Assembly: GCF_003589595.1 (NCBI RefSeq)
Contig: NW_020656077.1
Coordinates: 10,009,106-10,073,105, forward strand
DNA: 64,000 nt
Source of the DNA: Hyposmocoma kahamanoa
Taxonomy: Eukaryota; Arthropoda; Insecta; Lepidoptera; Cosmopterigidae
Direction of reading: 5' to 3'
Part shown: piece after piece, positions 11,881 to 23,480 of the stretch
Layout of the letters: every line of letters begins with the position of its first letter
How positions within the stretch are numbered: the stretch's first letter is position 1
Notes under the pieces: generated by a model
Told to the model about the DNA's origin: nothing
Database searches by the model: none
The model's input: only the letters and a program-made list of their open reading frames with translations
Program-made: the position numbers and the translations under genes

Positions 11881-12620
11881 AGTGACAAAATATTTTTTTT
11901 ATATAATATCGTAAAAAACCATATTCCAGTTTTAGGATATTGAAATTGTTCAATGTTATTTCTATTCATCGTTAGGCTAAGTTCTCCAGACCATACTCCA
12001 GTGGAATAAGTGGAATAAGTACTAGAGTACTTTACTTTAAAAGTACCCTAGTAATACTTTACTGGAGTACTTTTATTACAATACGAGATTATTAAATTAT
12101 TACGATAATCAAAAAATAGAAAATTTTTAAAATTAAATAAAACTGATGATATGAATCACAACTATGGATTACATGTGCGACTCTCATTTTTACACTGAAA
12201 ATTAGCAAAATATGGCACTTTCTAAGATTTTCGATGTTTTATGCAAGATGATCATGATCATAGCGAAATGGCGGCCTGACCTCAAGTGAGTGGAACTCCG
12301 CGTACTGTTGGCACTTCACTACACTCGAAATATTTTTGCCTCGCGAGAAAATTGTAAAAATATCAAAAAGTTCCCGATCGGGGATAGATGGCAGGATTCA
12401 CAAAGAAAAAAATTTGTATCCGAATTACCATTACATTTTTTCTTCTGCTTTAGCTTCCTGCTATTTGACCATACCATATAATAATTTCCTCTGAACTTAC
12501 GTCACGTTAGAACTACAAAACTTCAAACTGGAATATTTTAATTCCAGACTTCTTAGAATATTAACCAAAACCAAATGTGTTCAGGAATCTAAGCTCTATA
12601 TTGTCACATATTTTTCATAA
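11881..12620. other. AT-rich intergenic stretch
   Basis: No genes recognised. Near 12003-12075 there are clustered AGTAC/AGTACT-type words. Otherwise featureless to me. Confidence 0.35.
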
Positions 12621-12628
12621 ACAGACGC

Positions 12629-12856
12629 CATTGACTTACAATTATATGGACGTCGGGTCCGCGCTAAAAAGTGTCCGCACTTGTAAGGCGCTAAAATCGT
12701 ATACAGAGCGCCAAACTCCGCTTTAGTCTTCATTTGTTCTACTGACAGCGCGATACTGCGATGACATTACAATTTAAATTTCGAATGGGTTGACTTGGGA
12801 CATTTTTTTCGTGGTTTTTGTATTAGACCCGTCGTCCATTTATTTGTAAGTCAATG
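12629..12856 (-). mobile_element. MITE-1 copy b (internally shortened)
   Basis: A 228-bp copy in the opposite orientation to the other three. It keeps both CATTGACTTACAA ends. The 8-bp direct repeat ACAGACGC is exact at 12621-12628 and 12857-12864. It lacks roughly 60 bp of the middle found in the 286-bp copies. Confidence 0.9.
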
Positions 12857-12864
12857 ACAGACGC

Positions 12865-14609
12865 GTACAAATTATGTCAACAAAAATTTAAGTCGGAGTT
12901 TTCCATTGTCCTTTGACCAACTTCTGTTGTCCCAATTTTTTATGAAATGATCCTTACAAGAAGCAGTCGATCAGAATTTAAAAAGTTAATATTATGAACT
13001 TTTATGTACAACTTGTTGAACCTAATGGTTCCTAAAACAGTTTCCCTATATATCCTATTATTTCCGATGCACACAGTGCGTAGTGGTGCAATATCACCGC
13101 CCGTCCGTTTTTATTATATTAGTCCCGACTATACCTATTTCGCTTCTACCTTTATTTTCACGGATGGATAAATGCAAAGTGTATTCGCGTGTATTTATTT
13201 GAATCTATTTCAAGAATTTGCTTTGTTTCTTCGTTGAAATTTACTATGAAATTTACTATTTACTAGTAAAAACAATTTGCAATTTGAATACTAATAGTCT
13301 CCTAGCTTTGAAAAACTAAGGAAAACTTTTTTGTGCTATATCGTGTTATCTAGGTCAACCGTAGTAAGATACTTGGAAGTAGTACACCCCTTGGAAGTAT
13401 TAAAAAAAATCATTTTCATTATGAAAAGAGTACGGTATTATAGATACTTCTAAAGTAATATTAAAACGTCGTCGAGAGAAGCACAAAGGCTGCAGCTTAT
13501 AAGCAATATGTTCTTAAAAAAAAGATGCACTACTTTGTCGATGGCAGCTTTGATGAACCTACTGTGATATAAGTAATAAACTCGGGCGTACCGTGTGATG
13601 ATATGACACATTTCAAGTGAAAGCACAACTCGTAATGAGACGTGAAAATTGTCGTTAGTCAAGCCGGAGCAAAGCCAAAAGCACTTAACAAAAACTACTT
13701 TTTCCCGTTAACAACAGTTAAACACAACACTTATTAGCATATGAGTTACTTCATATTATAAAAAAAATGTGTTTCCGCCGTTTTTCGATATAGCCGTAAT
13801 TTTTTATGTAAATTGCTATTCGAAAAACTTGCTTTGCTCGTATTGAAAATTGGCACGAAAATATTTGTAAGATTGTTCGATGACAATTAATGGTCAAAGT
13901 ATATTTTTGCAATGTTTAAATATGGCCGACATTAAAAAGCTATTTCAGTTTATTCCGAACAAAGTCATAAGTGTCGAGGCCGTAGGCCGAGGTCGCGCGG
14001 AGGAAGCCCGAAGCGTCCGCACGTCATCGTATGGAGGTAAAATACTGAGGAGTAATAGATTACGAGTATAAGATATCACAATTGTAAAAATGTAAGGCAT
14101 ACTTCCCGATGTAGTGGAAATGAGATACTTAGCGTTGTTGTATTTCAACCGTCTCTCTGCTAAATTCCATTTTCTTGAAAGCTATGCCAAAGAGAAGTAT
14201 TTAGAGGGAAAAAATGTCAAACTACTGCCGAATTTCCTGTACTATGAATACCAAAACAACGATAACCCAGAATACTCAGACCAAAACCAACTTAGAAATA
14301 TCCGTTTCTTAAATTGGCCCAAATCGTCGAATCGACCTCCTTCCTTATCCAGCGCCCATAGTACTAAATGCTGTGCCACCGAAGAACCTGAACCCGAATA
14401 AAGTATCGATGTAAGCGCCCAGTTACAATAGGAGAAAGTTTCCGAATAAATGCGCCCTAAAGCTATCCCAAATTAAATCACTATGAAATAAACATTTGAG
14501 AATGTCAAAGTCCTCCAAGACGGTTCTAATTGGAACTCCGCCGCAATTATGCTTTTTTTGAAATACTCGTATATTCATGATACGCAATTCGAAAACTTAC
14601 AATATAGGG
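12865..14609. other. Intergenic stretch with unresolved short frames
   Basis: Open frames at 13880-14071 and 14114-14401 (plus) and 13450-13662 (minus) show no domain I recognise. A GC-rich block at 13975-14030 (GAGGCCGTAGGCCGAGGTCG) stands out from the surroundings and resembles low-complexity repeat DNA. Confidence 0.3.
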
Positions 14610-14772
14610 GGTCGTATTCTAGAACTCTACCCAATGCTCAAGTCAAGATTTGAGTATGGTTTAAAGCACTCGAAATCATACTCAAGTCCCTGTCATTAGG
14701 GTCGTATTTCCAGTGCTTGTGTTGCCAGTGCAATCCTGACTTGAGCGTTGGATAGAGTTCTAGAATACGACC
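14610..14772. mobile_element. Foldback element, copy 1
   Basis: A 163-bp element with inverted ends of about 40 bp. It starts GGTCGTATTCTAGAACTCTA, continues with CCCAATGCTCAAGTCA, and ends with the reverse complement of a near-identical sequence. A second, partly degraded copy is at 37421-37569. No clear target duplication and no coding capacity. Confidence 0.7.
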
Positions 14773-16062
14773 GTAAGAGTGGTTACACATGGCGGCATTT
14801 AACAGCGATGCAATCGCGCGTTTGCATCGCGCGCGTGTGTAATGGTGTAAAGGTAGACGATTAGCGATTGTATCGCTGCTAACCGCTGTAAGGAGCGCAA
14901 CATCGATTCTGACGTGTTATTTTTACATGACAGTATTTTGTACTTTGCGTCATCGCTCATACGACCAAAACCGGTATAGGATGATAGCTCTGTCGGCCCA
15001 ATTAACAAATGAGGGTGATCCTCAAACTTTTTCAGATCCACCATTTCACAGAGACCTGTTTCTATACAGAGATAACAACATTAAGCATCCTTCATGATAC
15101 TGTGGAATTTAAATATTTATATCGTGGCTAGCGGGTTGGCTCTGCCACTAAAAAATTTTGGTGATCTGACAGTGCAAGAAAGGGGAAGTACACCCACACC
15201 CAGCAAACACTTTCAATCTCATAGGGAAATTCTTTGCACTAGCGGAAGGTTCACTCTTGCCAATTTCTATCGGAATTGGAAGATATTCGAAATAAAACCC
15301 CTCTACCTCGGAAAGTTCAAGGTACTCAAGCAGAACATTGACGGGGCTGATTATTTTCAAATGCCAGTACCATTTCGTACTTTTTACCGGAAGCGAACGT
15401 TTTGATTTATAATTCCTGCCTATTCCGAGTAGGCAGACTAATTGACTCAGGCTTTGGATCCTCATCATCCATTAACAAGATGACGATGACATATCTCATG
15501 CAATACGTCTTGCAGCAATGTCATTCAATTTTCAAGTGATACCCCGGATGTCTAGTCTGGTTTAATTAATTTCAACGTTTAACAATTATACCAATTAACT
15601 CCAGTAAATTTACCAAGGGTGTCACGGAGAGACTCAGGGAATATTTATTGAAAGATTGCAGGTTCTATATTTTTCTAACTGAATTAGAAGCTACATCAAA
15701 CGTTTATGACACATCTATTTTTTATATAATGTTGTTTTTCTATTTATATGCAATTAATTGAAACCAGCTCATTTCGAGAGATCTTAGGCGCCAGTCATCG
15801 GTCTGACGTCACGACTAGTGACGAGAAAAACAGATACTAAACTTATTTTAATTTGTGTGTTTTCAGTTACATACTTTGTAGTAATTATCTAATAAATTAT
15901 ATTAATAATGTTTATGGCAAAGTAGATACGAGAGAGATATAATTATATTTTAAAAATATATAACAATAACTTGGAATAATAAACCGCACAGCCACCGAAA
16001 CAATTAATTTATTGCAAATCAAATTTCCCGATCACATAATTTCACGAAATTCAGCCGTTAAG
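14773..16062. other. Intergenic stretch with a short inverted motif
   Basis: 14815-14845 has a small palindrome GCGATGCAA..TTGCATCGC. Overlapping open frames on both strands (14799-15044, 15094-15468) are not recognised. One strand's frame must be a shadow, and neither shows clear coding features. Confidence 0.3.
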
Positions 16063-16274
16063 TGGCCAGCTCGCTCATGTGATTAACACCGCTGGATTAT
16101 TTTTTATGGGGTTATGTTAAAGTCGATTGAAGCCTTAACACTCAAAATTCGTGAATTAATTAACGAAATAGACCCACCATTTTGTGAAAAAGTGATTAAA
16201 AACTTTTTGAAAGAATCGACATCTGTAACTGTGGTTGTGGTGGACATTTATCAGATAGCATTTTTCATTCATAA
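16063..16274 (+). pseudogene. Transposase C-terminal remnant (DDE_3/IS630-like)
   Basis: Read with two small frameshifts, this segment resembles the extreme C-terminus of an insect IS630/Tc1/mariner-superfamily transposase. It has WPARSCD, then the LTPLDYFLWGYVKS-type motif holding the last catalytic aspartate region, a helical stretch with LTLKIRELINEI and CEKVIKNFL, and finally GGHLSDSIFHS before a TAA at 16272-16274. The first frameshift is a missing base after 16084, where a stop now reads. The second lies around 16215. The N-terminal domain and the first two catalytic residues are not present upstream, so this is an old truncated fragment. I know the motif string from many insect genomes. 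The exact family is not assigned. Confidence 0.7.
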
Positions 16275-16606
16275 TTGCCAAACCTTACTTTTTTAATACA
16301 ATAAAAATTTGAGTAATTGTCATCAAAATTTATTGTTTTATTTTGATTTACAAAACAAAGTTCTTGTTGAAAACCCCTTTATATTGTTTAATTTATCAAA
16401 AGCGGCGATCGATATTATCTTGTCTCAATTTCGAGTACAGTACTTAAAATAACCATCTCTATAGCAACAACATAACAATAGTGGATCTAACCACGCTGCA
16501 CACTGTCGTTTTTGGCTTCGATTACGCCGCCGCCGTAACAATGAGGTAGTGTCCGTGCTTCCATCGCACAGTGTCGCAGTTTTTTTTGGCAGTTTTGTTT
16601 TTCGAC

Positions 16607-16994
16607 CCTTAAGGCGAGCCACTGGGGGAGAAGCGGGAACAACTGTTTTGCTATATCTAATGATTTCGGTATTCATTATTAAGTAACGGTAATAAATAAA
16701 TAAATAGGCGTATCGCATAGCCAAGAATTATGCGATACGCCTAACGATATTGTCCAATGAATCTATAATAATCTATTGCACGATAGGATGTCCTTCGCCC
16801 GATCGTATAAAATCCTGAAAACAGAAAATACAAGTCGAATACGAATTATTTAAGAATAAAATATCTAACTCTGCACATCATTTTTAAGTAGAGATATTTC
16901 ACTTTAAGTACTAGAGAGAACCTGCTAAATTTTGGTTATTAAATTAAAATTTTCCCAAAATATGACAAATGCCCAGCGGCTTCACGAGGCACCG
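16607..16994 (+). repeat. Dispersed repeat F, left half (target of Transib-1)
   Basis: Matches 31905-32250. Landmarks are GGAGAAGCGG, TATGATACGCCTAA/GCGATACGCCTAA, TATAAAATCCTGAAAA, CGAATTATTTAAGAA and GAACCTGCTAAATTTTGGTT. The match stops at CGTCG (16995-16999), where Transib-1 begins, and resumes at 20497 beyond it. Confidence 0.75.
16705..16743. repeat. Perfect 14-bp-stem hairpin
   Basis: TAGGCGTATCGCAT and ATGCGATACGCCTA face each other across an 11-nt loop inside repeat F. The F copy at 31905 retains only one arm, so the hairpin may be a small local inversion-duplication. Confidence 0.85.
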
Positions 16995-17393
16995 CGTCGC
17001 ACTATGGAAAATCGAGGTCTGTTTCAGATAAAAAATCAATAACTTTCTTATTTGTTAATTGAATGTTTGCACAAGCATAGAGTATTAAATACTGCTTTAG
17101 TTAAAGTTCAGATGCTATACTTTTATAAGAGTATGTTTATTTTTGAAAAAATATATTTCAGAAATAGCTTTTATTGAATTTCCTTAAGGACAACGCTACT
17201 TATATTATTAATAAAAATGTATTATTACGTTACTTTTTAAAAAAACAATCATGTTTAAGCTCTTATCTATTTAATTAAGAAATTAAAAGTTATAAGATTA
17301 CAAACACGTATAGTAAAAAAAGTTACAAAATACTAATTTAAAAGTAAAATAATGTTAGAAATGTATGTATGTCAATGTGTATATTATGTTTTA

Positions 17394-19685
17394 TTACACT
17401 TGTTGAACTTCAGGATACAAAATGAGTTCATTCACTTTTAAAAGATCCAGGGTATCTTCATCAAGTGCCTTCACACTTTTGGTATATGTTTTTCTAACAC
17501 TGGAAATGTACGGATCTGATGTGTAGAGAGAATATGAAATACATCCTCATTTGTAGCTGATCGAGAGCACTTCCTGGCATGATGTAGGCGAAATTTTTTA
17601 TAATCCTTATTACGGGATTCTTGTGCATCTTCGGAAAGTTGACCAATAGGAATTACACCAAAATGCTTAATGACACATTCACCATGAATCAAAATTTTGT
17701 GTACTGAAGATGGCATGTTGTACCATTCATATAATAATAATAATAATAATAATAATATAATAACGCTCACACTCAACATAGCCCCGCACTAGAGAAACCC
17801 TGTATCGCGGGTGCCATGGACACACACATAGACAACCACAAATTACACCCAAACTCACGAAAGAAATAAATGTAGGCCATACAAATACTTCTCCCGGCCC
17901 GGGAATCCAACCTGGGACCTCTGCGTGGCAGGCCGGTATGGCAACCGTTCGGCCACTGAGGCAGTTATATTCATAATAGGCAGTTATTATTCATAATTAC
18001 TTACATAAATCCTGGCAGTTTCCATGGCATATTTGCCAAATTTTTCTGCATTTATCATTACGCCTGATGAAAGAGCTTGTAAAATAATATACAACCTTTT
18101 GATCAAATTCACATCCACTCCGGTGATTTCAGAAGAACAATTTGCGTTGTGAAAAAATCGTCTAGCAGTATTACCGTCATTGGTATTACCACTTCCTTGT
18201 CGTGGTTTGTCGATGATCAATCCTAGCTCCTCCCGAAAAAGTTTTTGTACTAGGGTTTTCTTTTCTTGCTTTTGTCTTTTCTTTTCGTCACTTGTGGCTG
18301 ACCATGTCCGAAAAGAAAGATTATATGAGATATGTAATACCATTTCCATACAACGAATGCAATGTGGAAAGTCCGTATTGATATGCATTTTCATTTTCTG
18401 GCCTACTAGTGACTTTAGTCAGATCATTCATTTGCCGTGGAGTAGCTCCACAGATTGTACACGTCGATCCAGATGGTGTATCTGTTAATACTTGAGCTAC
18501 TTTGCCATCTATCATAGTCAGAAAGAGTTCGTGCTTCACATTCACTCCTTCACCTTCTTTATTAATTAATGATGGCCGCAAGGAAATTATTTGGTTCTTT
18601 ATTTCATCAACAACAGCTTTAGTTTTTTCAGGAGTTTCTTTACAAAATTCTATCGATATGGGCCGACAAAAACGGACTGACGAAGGCACTGGATTTTGCC
18701 AGACAATGTCGCCAGTAAGCTTATTGACTAATTTAATAGGCACTAACGACGACGTAATAAACAAATTTGCATCAGAAACAAGTTCAGACCATTCTGGAAG
18801 TTTTTGTTTGTACTGACTTTGACCAGATGAACCATCACATCCCCATTTACTGTATAAAACTAAATGACACAATCCATTCTTATACACCGAATCTATGGCC
18901 AAAATTCTAGCTACAGTGTGGTCCAATAAATCTTGAAGGTTTAGTACTTTTGCATGGGTATTTGTAATTTCTATTGCTGTAGATGGTGGATAACATGTCT
19001 GTTTTTTTTCTTGTATTTTATAAAATGGTGGGAATAGAACACAGTCTCGTTCGTTTGTTAAATTCCTTAAGTATATATATTGTGCTTTCGTTAAATCTAA
19101 GTCAATGAAAACACTCAATGCTTCTTGATCCATTAGCATTTTGCTCTCGCTTGCGTTTTCTATGAGATTCAAATATAGAGACTTTGTATCATCACGGTCA
19201 GCAAGCCTTAGTTTTTCCACGAGTTTTGCTTCTATTTCTTCTCCTATTGAACGTAAGCCCTGAACATAGGCATTGCAAATGTGTTCAAAGCCATATTCAC
19301 TAAATAGCGCGGTATTTTTTCGTTTTTTGGTTGATTCTGATGAGTCTCCATAAGAGACACAGGGTCTTCCGCGTTTCCCAGAAGAAGTAGATGGCGTGAT
19401 GTCAGGTGTTACTTCTTCAATGCTCGGTAAGGTTACCAAATATTCAGAATCCAACCAATTTTCGTTCTTTTTTAGAAACGAATCCTTTTTCCTGGACGTT
19501 TCTGCCCATCGTTTATTAAAGGAAGGAATGACATTCCTTTGAACATCACTGATAATAAAACACATGTTGTCTTCAGAAACATGATAGTTTTCTTTTAAAA
19601 GTGTTGATAGGGTTTTAAGTTTTTTTTCTCCTTCAATGTATGAGAGTAATAATTCACGCTTGGAACACTTGAAAGAATTTGACAT
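17394..19685 (-). pseudogene. Transib transposase (RAG1-core-like), disrupted
   Basis: A DDE recombinase of the Transib/RAG1 lineage, which cuts and pastes DNA at CAC-starting ends. The start ATG at 19685 opens a 454-codon frame. It has an N-terminal region of about 130 residues with a basic SSGKRGRP patch. The first catalytic Asp is D284 in KWGCDGSSGQSQYKQ, the second D393 in TMIDGKVAQ, and a zinc CxxC is at C409/C412 (CTICGATP). A small deletion near 18353 shifts the frame. The protein continues with GNTARRFFHN and ITGVDVNLIKRLYIIL to YVSN, where a SINE interrupts it. It then resumes as YEWYNMPSSVHKILIHG (zinc histidines) and QLSEDAQESRNKD (catalytic Glu). A second frameshift near 17528 precedes SSVRKTYTKSVKALDEDTL and a TAA at 17394-17396. 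Without the SINE it would be about 670 residues. The match to RAG1 (D600, D708, E962, C2H2 zinc) is from known family alignments. Confidence 0.92.
17732..17988 (-). mobile_element. tRNA-derived SINE-S, inserted in Transib-1
   Basis: The minus strand reads a tRNA-like head: an A-box-like TGGCCGAACGGTTGCC, a stem region, and a B-box-like GGTTGGATTCC followed by CGGGCCGGGAG. About 150 bp of body follows, then a TTA/ATT trinucleotide tail (plus-strand ATAATAATAA from 17731). ATTCATA is duplicated at 17725-17731 and 17989-17995, and an extra small tandem copy lies at 17961-17995. It breaks the transposase between YVSN and WYNMP, so it is younger than Transib-1. A headless relative is at 40128-40218. 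Confidence 0.88.
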
Positions 19686-20501
19686 TTTGAAATTCAGTGA
19701 TGATACGTAACAATCAAATGTCTGTTTAGTTTTATTATCAATTTGTAATAGCTTTATTAAATTAATTCACTCTTCTTATATAATTTCATAAATGAGGGTA
19801 GTGTGCATTTTGTTGATTAAAGTAGTACCACAAAATAAGTGCAAAATGTAGACAAAATGCCCTGTTATCAATAAATACCTATAATTTATTGAAATATACC
19901 GCAAACTAATCAATTCAATAGTACAACACAAGAAACCACAATAGATAGCGGTTTTCCGTTTCTTGACTTATGTCGTAGTTTTCGCGATAACTTCTAAAAC
20001 CGCACGTATCCGCAGCTGATTTTTATAAATGTTATTTATGAATATCTGAGCTATAAAACAACACCAAATGTAAAGCACCGGGAGACATCGGCAACTGTCA
20101 AAAGTCTCGATGAATTTCAAATACGTACCTTTTTTTCCCTCACTTTTTGTATTTTTTTTATAGAAAAATAATCAAACAATCCACAACATTATAATTGCTT
20201 TAAAATCTATATACTATGGGCTTTTTAGAAATGCATAACACTTTACTTATATTCGCACAAGTTTTTGAAAGAAATGAAATTTAAAGTATTGAAGCGAACA
20301 GACCTGAAATAGACATTCTTACGAATTACAATTTCTCACATTAAAAAATATGTATTCCAAATGCAATTCACGCAAAATTACTACATTATATTAAAGTACC
20401 ACTCTAATACAATTAAAAAAAAAATTAAAGTACGTCAATAACGACTTAAGTAAAAACGATTTTTCATATGCCGTTGTTCTATCATTTTCCATAGTGCGTC
20501 G

Positions 20502-20690
20502 CCCTCTGCACCGTCAGTCGCCATCCAGCGTTTGTCGACGTCGGATCTATGTAAAATTTTCTCCGCTTGTTCTTATTTTATTCGTATTAATTTTCAATGT
20601 GGGGGTTGCGGGACGAAAGAGGCGGTCCACCGCACCTCACCTCCTTGAAATACTTCGCCTTAACGTACAATGAAGGCAGTAGGTGTCGTG
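20502..20690 (+). repeat. Dispersed repeat F, right half
   Basis: Continues repeat F after Transib-1 and matches 32257-32440 (ACCGTCAGTCGCC, GTTTGTCGACGTCG, CTTATTTTATTCGTATTAATT, CACCTCACCTCCT). Confidence 0.75.
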
Positions 20691-21499
20691 TGAAGTTCGT
20701 TTAGTAGCAACCTTATTAGACAGTGTTTATATAATGCAAGTACTTGCATAACAAGCTTTACCGTATTGAAATTAATAATAACTCTATTACGTCGGGAAAT
20801 GGCTTTTCTAGAAACCGCCTCGTGTAACTTAATCTAGGTTGCGACGTTAGGCGACCGTGCAGACTTACGTACAAAGTTTTGAATACAGACTTCAGAGTAA
20901 CACGTCATATAAGACTAGGAAAAGCTATGTTTATTATTAGTTTTTTGATGATGCAAGCCAAGGAACCACAGGCAACATTTCTTCCGCGCAAGAAACCTAT
21001 AATCATCGACAAATAACTCGAGAAGATTGCTAATCGCGGTACAAGACTGCAGAGTCGGGTATTTAACACTTTTTGGAACACCAGATGACGCTACGACTAC
21101 CAAATAGCTTCTTCTTTATTTATTAGTGGTTGTTATTTTAAGTTATTCACATTCCGCCAATGTCACGTAAGTAGCCTTTACACGGGGGGAGTGGATTCAT
21201 TTTCAAATATAATTTTGATCTTTACTGCTGTCTGTGAGACTCGAAGCGGGTTTATCTAAAACAAAGCACACATCTGCAACATCACAGGACAACATAAAGC
21301 ATAACCTAATAAAGCAGGGTTGTTTTATTTTATTTATTTTTATTTTATTTTATAGTTAAGGTACATCAACAGTAGTACATATACTCTTAGGTAATAGTGT
21401 AGTTTCACATTAGTTTTGTACTTATATGTCTACCCATTACAGATGTACACAGCATTTAATATCTATCTATGCAACAGAAACAATAACACGACATTATTC

Positions 21500-21502
<3 letters not shown>
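20691..21502. other. Intergenic stretch
   Basis: No genes or repeats recognised. A run of TTTTATTT units lies at 21320-21352. Confidence 0.35.
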
Positions 21503-21590
<88 letters not shown>

Positions 21591-21612
21591 TATATATATA
21601 TACATACATACA
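21503..21612. repeat. Compound microsatellite (TA)n(CA)n(TA/CATA)n
   Basis: About 45 bp of TA repeats, then a CA run, then TA/TACA units. Open frames that cross it in several frames are artefacts of the repeat. Confidence 0.98.
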
Positions 21613-21929
21613 TATACCTACATGGGGAAGCGATTCAAGAATTTGATTTTTGAAAACATTACGAGAAGAATAAAAGATGTCTATATCAATTTGAGAATGA
21701 ATTTGGTTATAAGTAGAGCAGAATCTAGATAATGGACTGTGCAAAGCTAGGTTAGTCCGGCAACGTGGTATCTTAAAGATTTTGGTTGTTTTATGACGGG
21801 GGTATTAACCAAATAAGTGATTGTATTGTATTAATTGTTAACCAATTTCTTAATGGTTATAAAAGAAATTAAAAATAAATAAACAATTGCATAAAATAAA
21901 GAAAAGGAAAAAGCAAAAAAGGCCAAAAA

Positions 21930-22335
21930 AATTTTAAATTTTAAAAGGGAAGAGCTTAGACATCTCGAGGATGCATTTTATGTTAGTTGGACGGGGGACA
22001 TCTTGAGGGAGTAGATCGTAGAGAGACACGTTCAGGGGGTCTACTCGCGATCGCCGTCTGACATCCGTCCGAGACAATTACTGTCAAATAAGTAATATTC
22101 GACAAAATTAAAAGACAAGTATCAAGTATGAAGCTTCATTCGCATCACGCGTCTTTTCGTTTGGTCAAGTATTGCTTATTTGGCAGTAATTGTTTCGGAC
22201 GGATGTCGAAAGGAGATCCAGAGTAGACCCTCCAGCTTAGGGTAGTTAAAAAGAACATGGTCTGTAGTGCCATCCTCAACGCCACACATACAGAGAGGTA
22301 TCTCTTATCCTGATTTTGGCAAGATGGACAGGTCT
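21930..22335 (-). pseudogene. LINE C-terminal fragment interrupted by a foldback MITE
   Basis: On the minus strand, 22228-22335 reads CMCGVEDGTTDHVLFNYPKL. This is the cysteine-rich tail often found after the reverse transcriptase or RNase H domain of insect LINEs. After the inverted-repeat insertion at 22036-22237, the sense resumes as SLYDLLPQDVPRPTNIKCIL and ends at a stop, with a T-rich tail region towards 21900. So one LINE tail is split by a later insertion. The rest of the LINE is absent. The clade was not determined. Confidence 0.65.
22036..22237. mobile_element. Foldback MITE with about 66-bp inverted arms
   Basis: Arms read GGGTCTACTC...GACATCCGTCCGAGACAATT...AATAAGTAATA on the left and the reverse complement of a near-identical sequence on the right. 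The loop is about 70 bp. Flanking CTGGA/CTGAA on the minus strand may be an imperfect 5-bp duplication. No coding capacity. Confidence 0.7.
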
Positions 22336-22337
22336 GT

Positions 22338-23239
22338 TTACTAAAAATTTTTTGTTTGAAAAACCACGTCTAGTTTGGGATTACATTTTTGAATATCGTA
22401 GTAGTATTTACCTGCCCGGTTTCTAGTGTTCACCTGCTATGATCTTAGTAGTGGTCTACCAAATAGCTATTTTTGTAATTGGTCGTCATCAAATAAGAGC
22501 CCAAATTTGACACTTGTCATCGTGACGCGATTAGGGATGTGGACTAATCATATCGGTAATCACATTATTTGATTTTCACGAGAAATCGATTCAAAACTTT
22601 ATAGAAGGACGAAAGACGTAGGTTGTGACTGCTTATTCGTTGTTTTTCAGGGGGCCTACAAGGCCGAATCATGTAATTGTGCAAAAACAATTCATTTAAA
22701 ATTGTCCCACACGTCGATGAATTGTGTCCAATTCTATTAATATTGATTTTGTAATATTCATAAATGGTTTATTACGAGAATTTAATGTAAATAAGTATGT
22801 TCATCGATAAAACATCTACACAAAAAGATTAAATTACCAAGAAACCAAGGATTTCAGAAATGTTCAATTATTCGGCTGGCAATAAGTTACAAGTTGTCAA
22901 TGTCAACAACAAACAATCTCAAAATAATATTCATAATTTTTTCTGATATTTTTACCGAGAAATCGAAGTGATTCGGTGAAATTCAGCGATTAATTGCTTA
23001 CAACACTATTATTTAAAAAAAATAGCTTCAGGACGTAACTGTTTTCCATATCGTAACTTAAAATTGCATTTTATTTTGGAATTCGTGCGAAAACAGCGCT
23101 TCAAATATGTTTTGTCATATTATAATGTTTCAATGAAATTTGTGTATTTTTTTTAAACTCCTCAATTATGCTAATAATTGTTTGTTTGTTGTTTCGTTGA
23201 TCGCATTCAAAGTTATATACTTATCGCCTTCTTTAGCTG
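22338..23239. other. Intergenic stretch
   Basis: Contains a short piece of repeat H near 22478-22510 (TCGTCATCAAATAAGAGCCC). Nothing else recognised. Confidence 0.35.
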
Positions 23240-23480
23240 TCAAATTTGGTCTCTTATTTGGTGACGACTATAATTCGTTTCACAAAGCTACTCTAATTTC
23301 TAGTGATGACAAACAAATCAACTATATGGCGCTTATTGCAGAAATTTTTGTAGATGCTGCGGCTATTTTTTATTTTGTTTAGGATTAGCGCCATCTACCC
23401 ATATTAGGAAGCGTTAATTTATAAATTAGTTTTGTGATACACGGTGACATCTGTTAGTAGTAGCTCATGATCGATATTTG
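23240..23480 (-). repeat. Repeat H, copy 1 (inverted to 45715-45900)
   Basis: Landmarks GATTAGCGCCATCTACCCATAT, GCGTTAATTTATAAATTAGT and TTTTTTATTTTGTTTAGG recur reversed and complemented near 45720-45855. The 80-codon frame at 23140-23382 overlaps this repeat and is not a gene. Confidence 0.7.

Larger units (their letters stand above)
17000..20496 (-). mobile_element. Transib-1, RAG1-related DNA transposon
   Basis: A 3497-bp element with terminal inverted repeats CACTATGGAAAAT at 17000-17012 and 20484-20496. It is flanked by an exact CGTCG duplication (16995-16999 and 20497-20501). CAC-starting ends and a 5-bp CGNCG-type duplication are hallmarks of the Transib superfamily. The transposase is encoded on the minus strand (17394-19685). 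An A-rich box (AAAAAATCA, AAAAATCGT) follows the CACTATG heptamer after 23 bp at one end and 25 bp at the other. It sits inside repeat F, and the uninterrupted F copy shows a single CGTCG at 32252-32256. It contains a later SINE insertion at 17732-17988. It cannot be autonomous now, because the transposase frame is broken. Confidence 0.95.

Noticed and set aside
17880..17950. Functional tRNA gene on the minus strand in Transib-1
   Set aside because: The tRNA-like head is followed by a SINE body and a trinucleotide tail with a target duplication.
21416..21744. Three open frames across 21.4-21.7 kb
   Set aside because: They are generated by the TA/CA microsatellite, giving YIYI and THTH repeats in every frame.
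23140..23382. 80-codon plus-strand membrane-protein-like frame
   Set aside because: It overlaps repeat H, which is found inverted at 45715 without an open frame.
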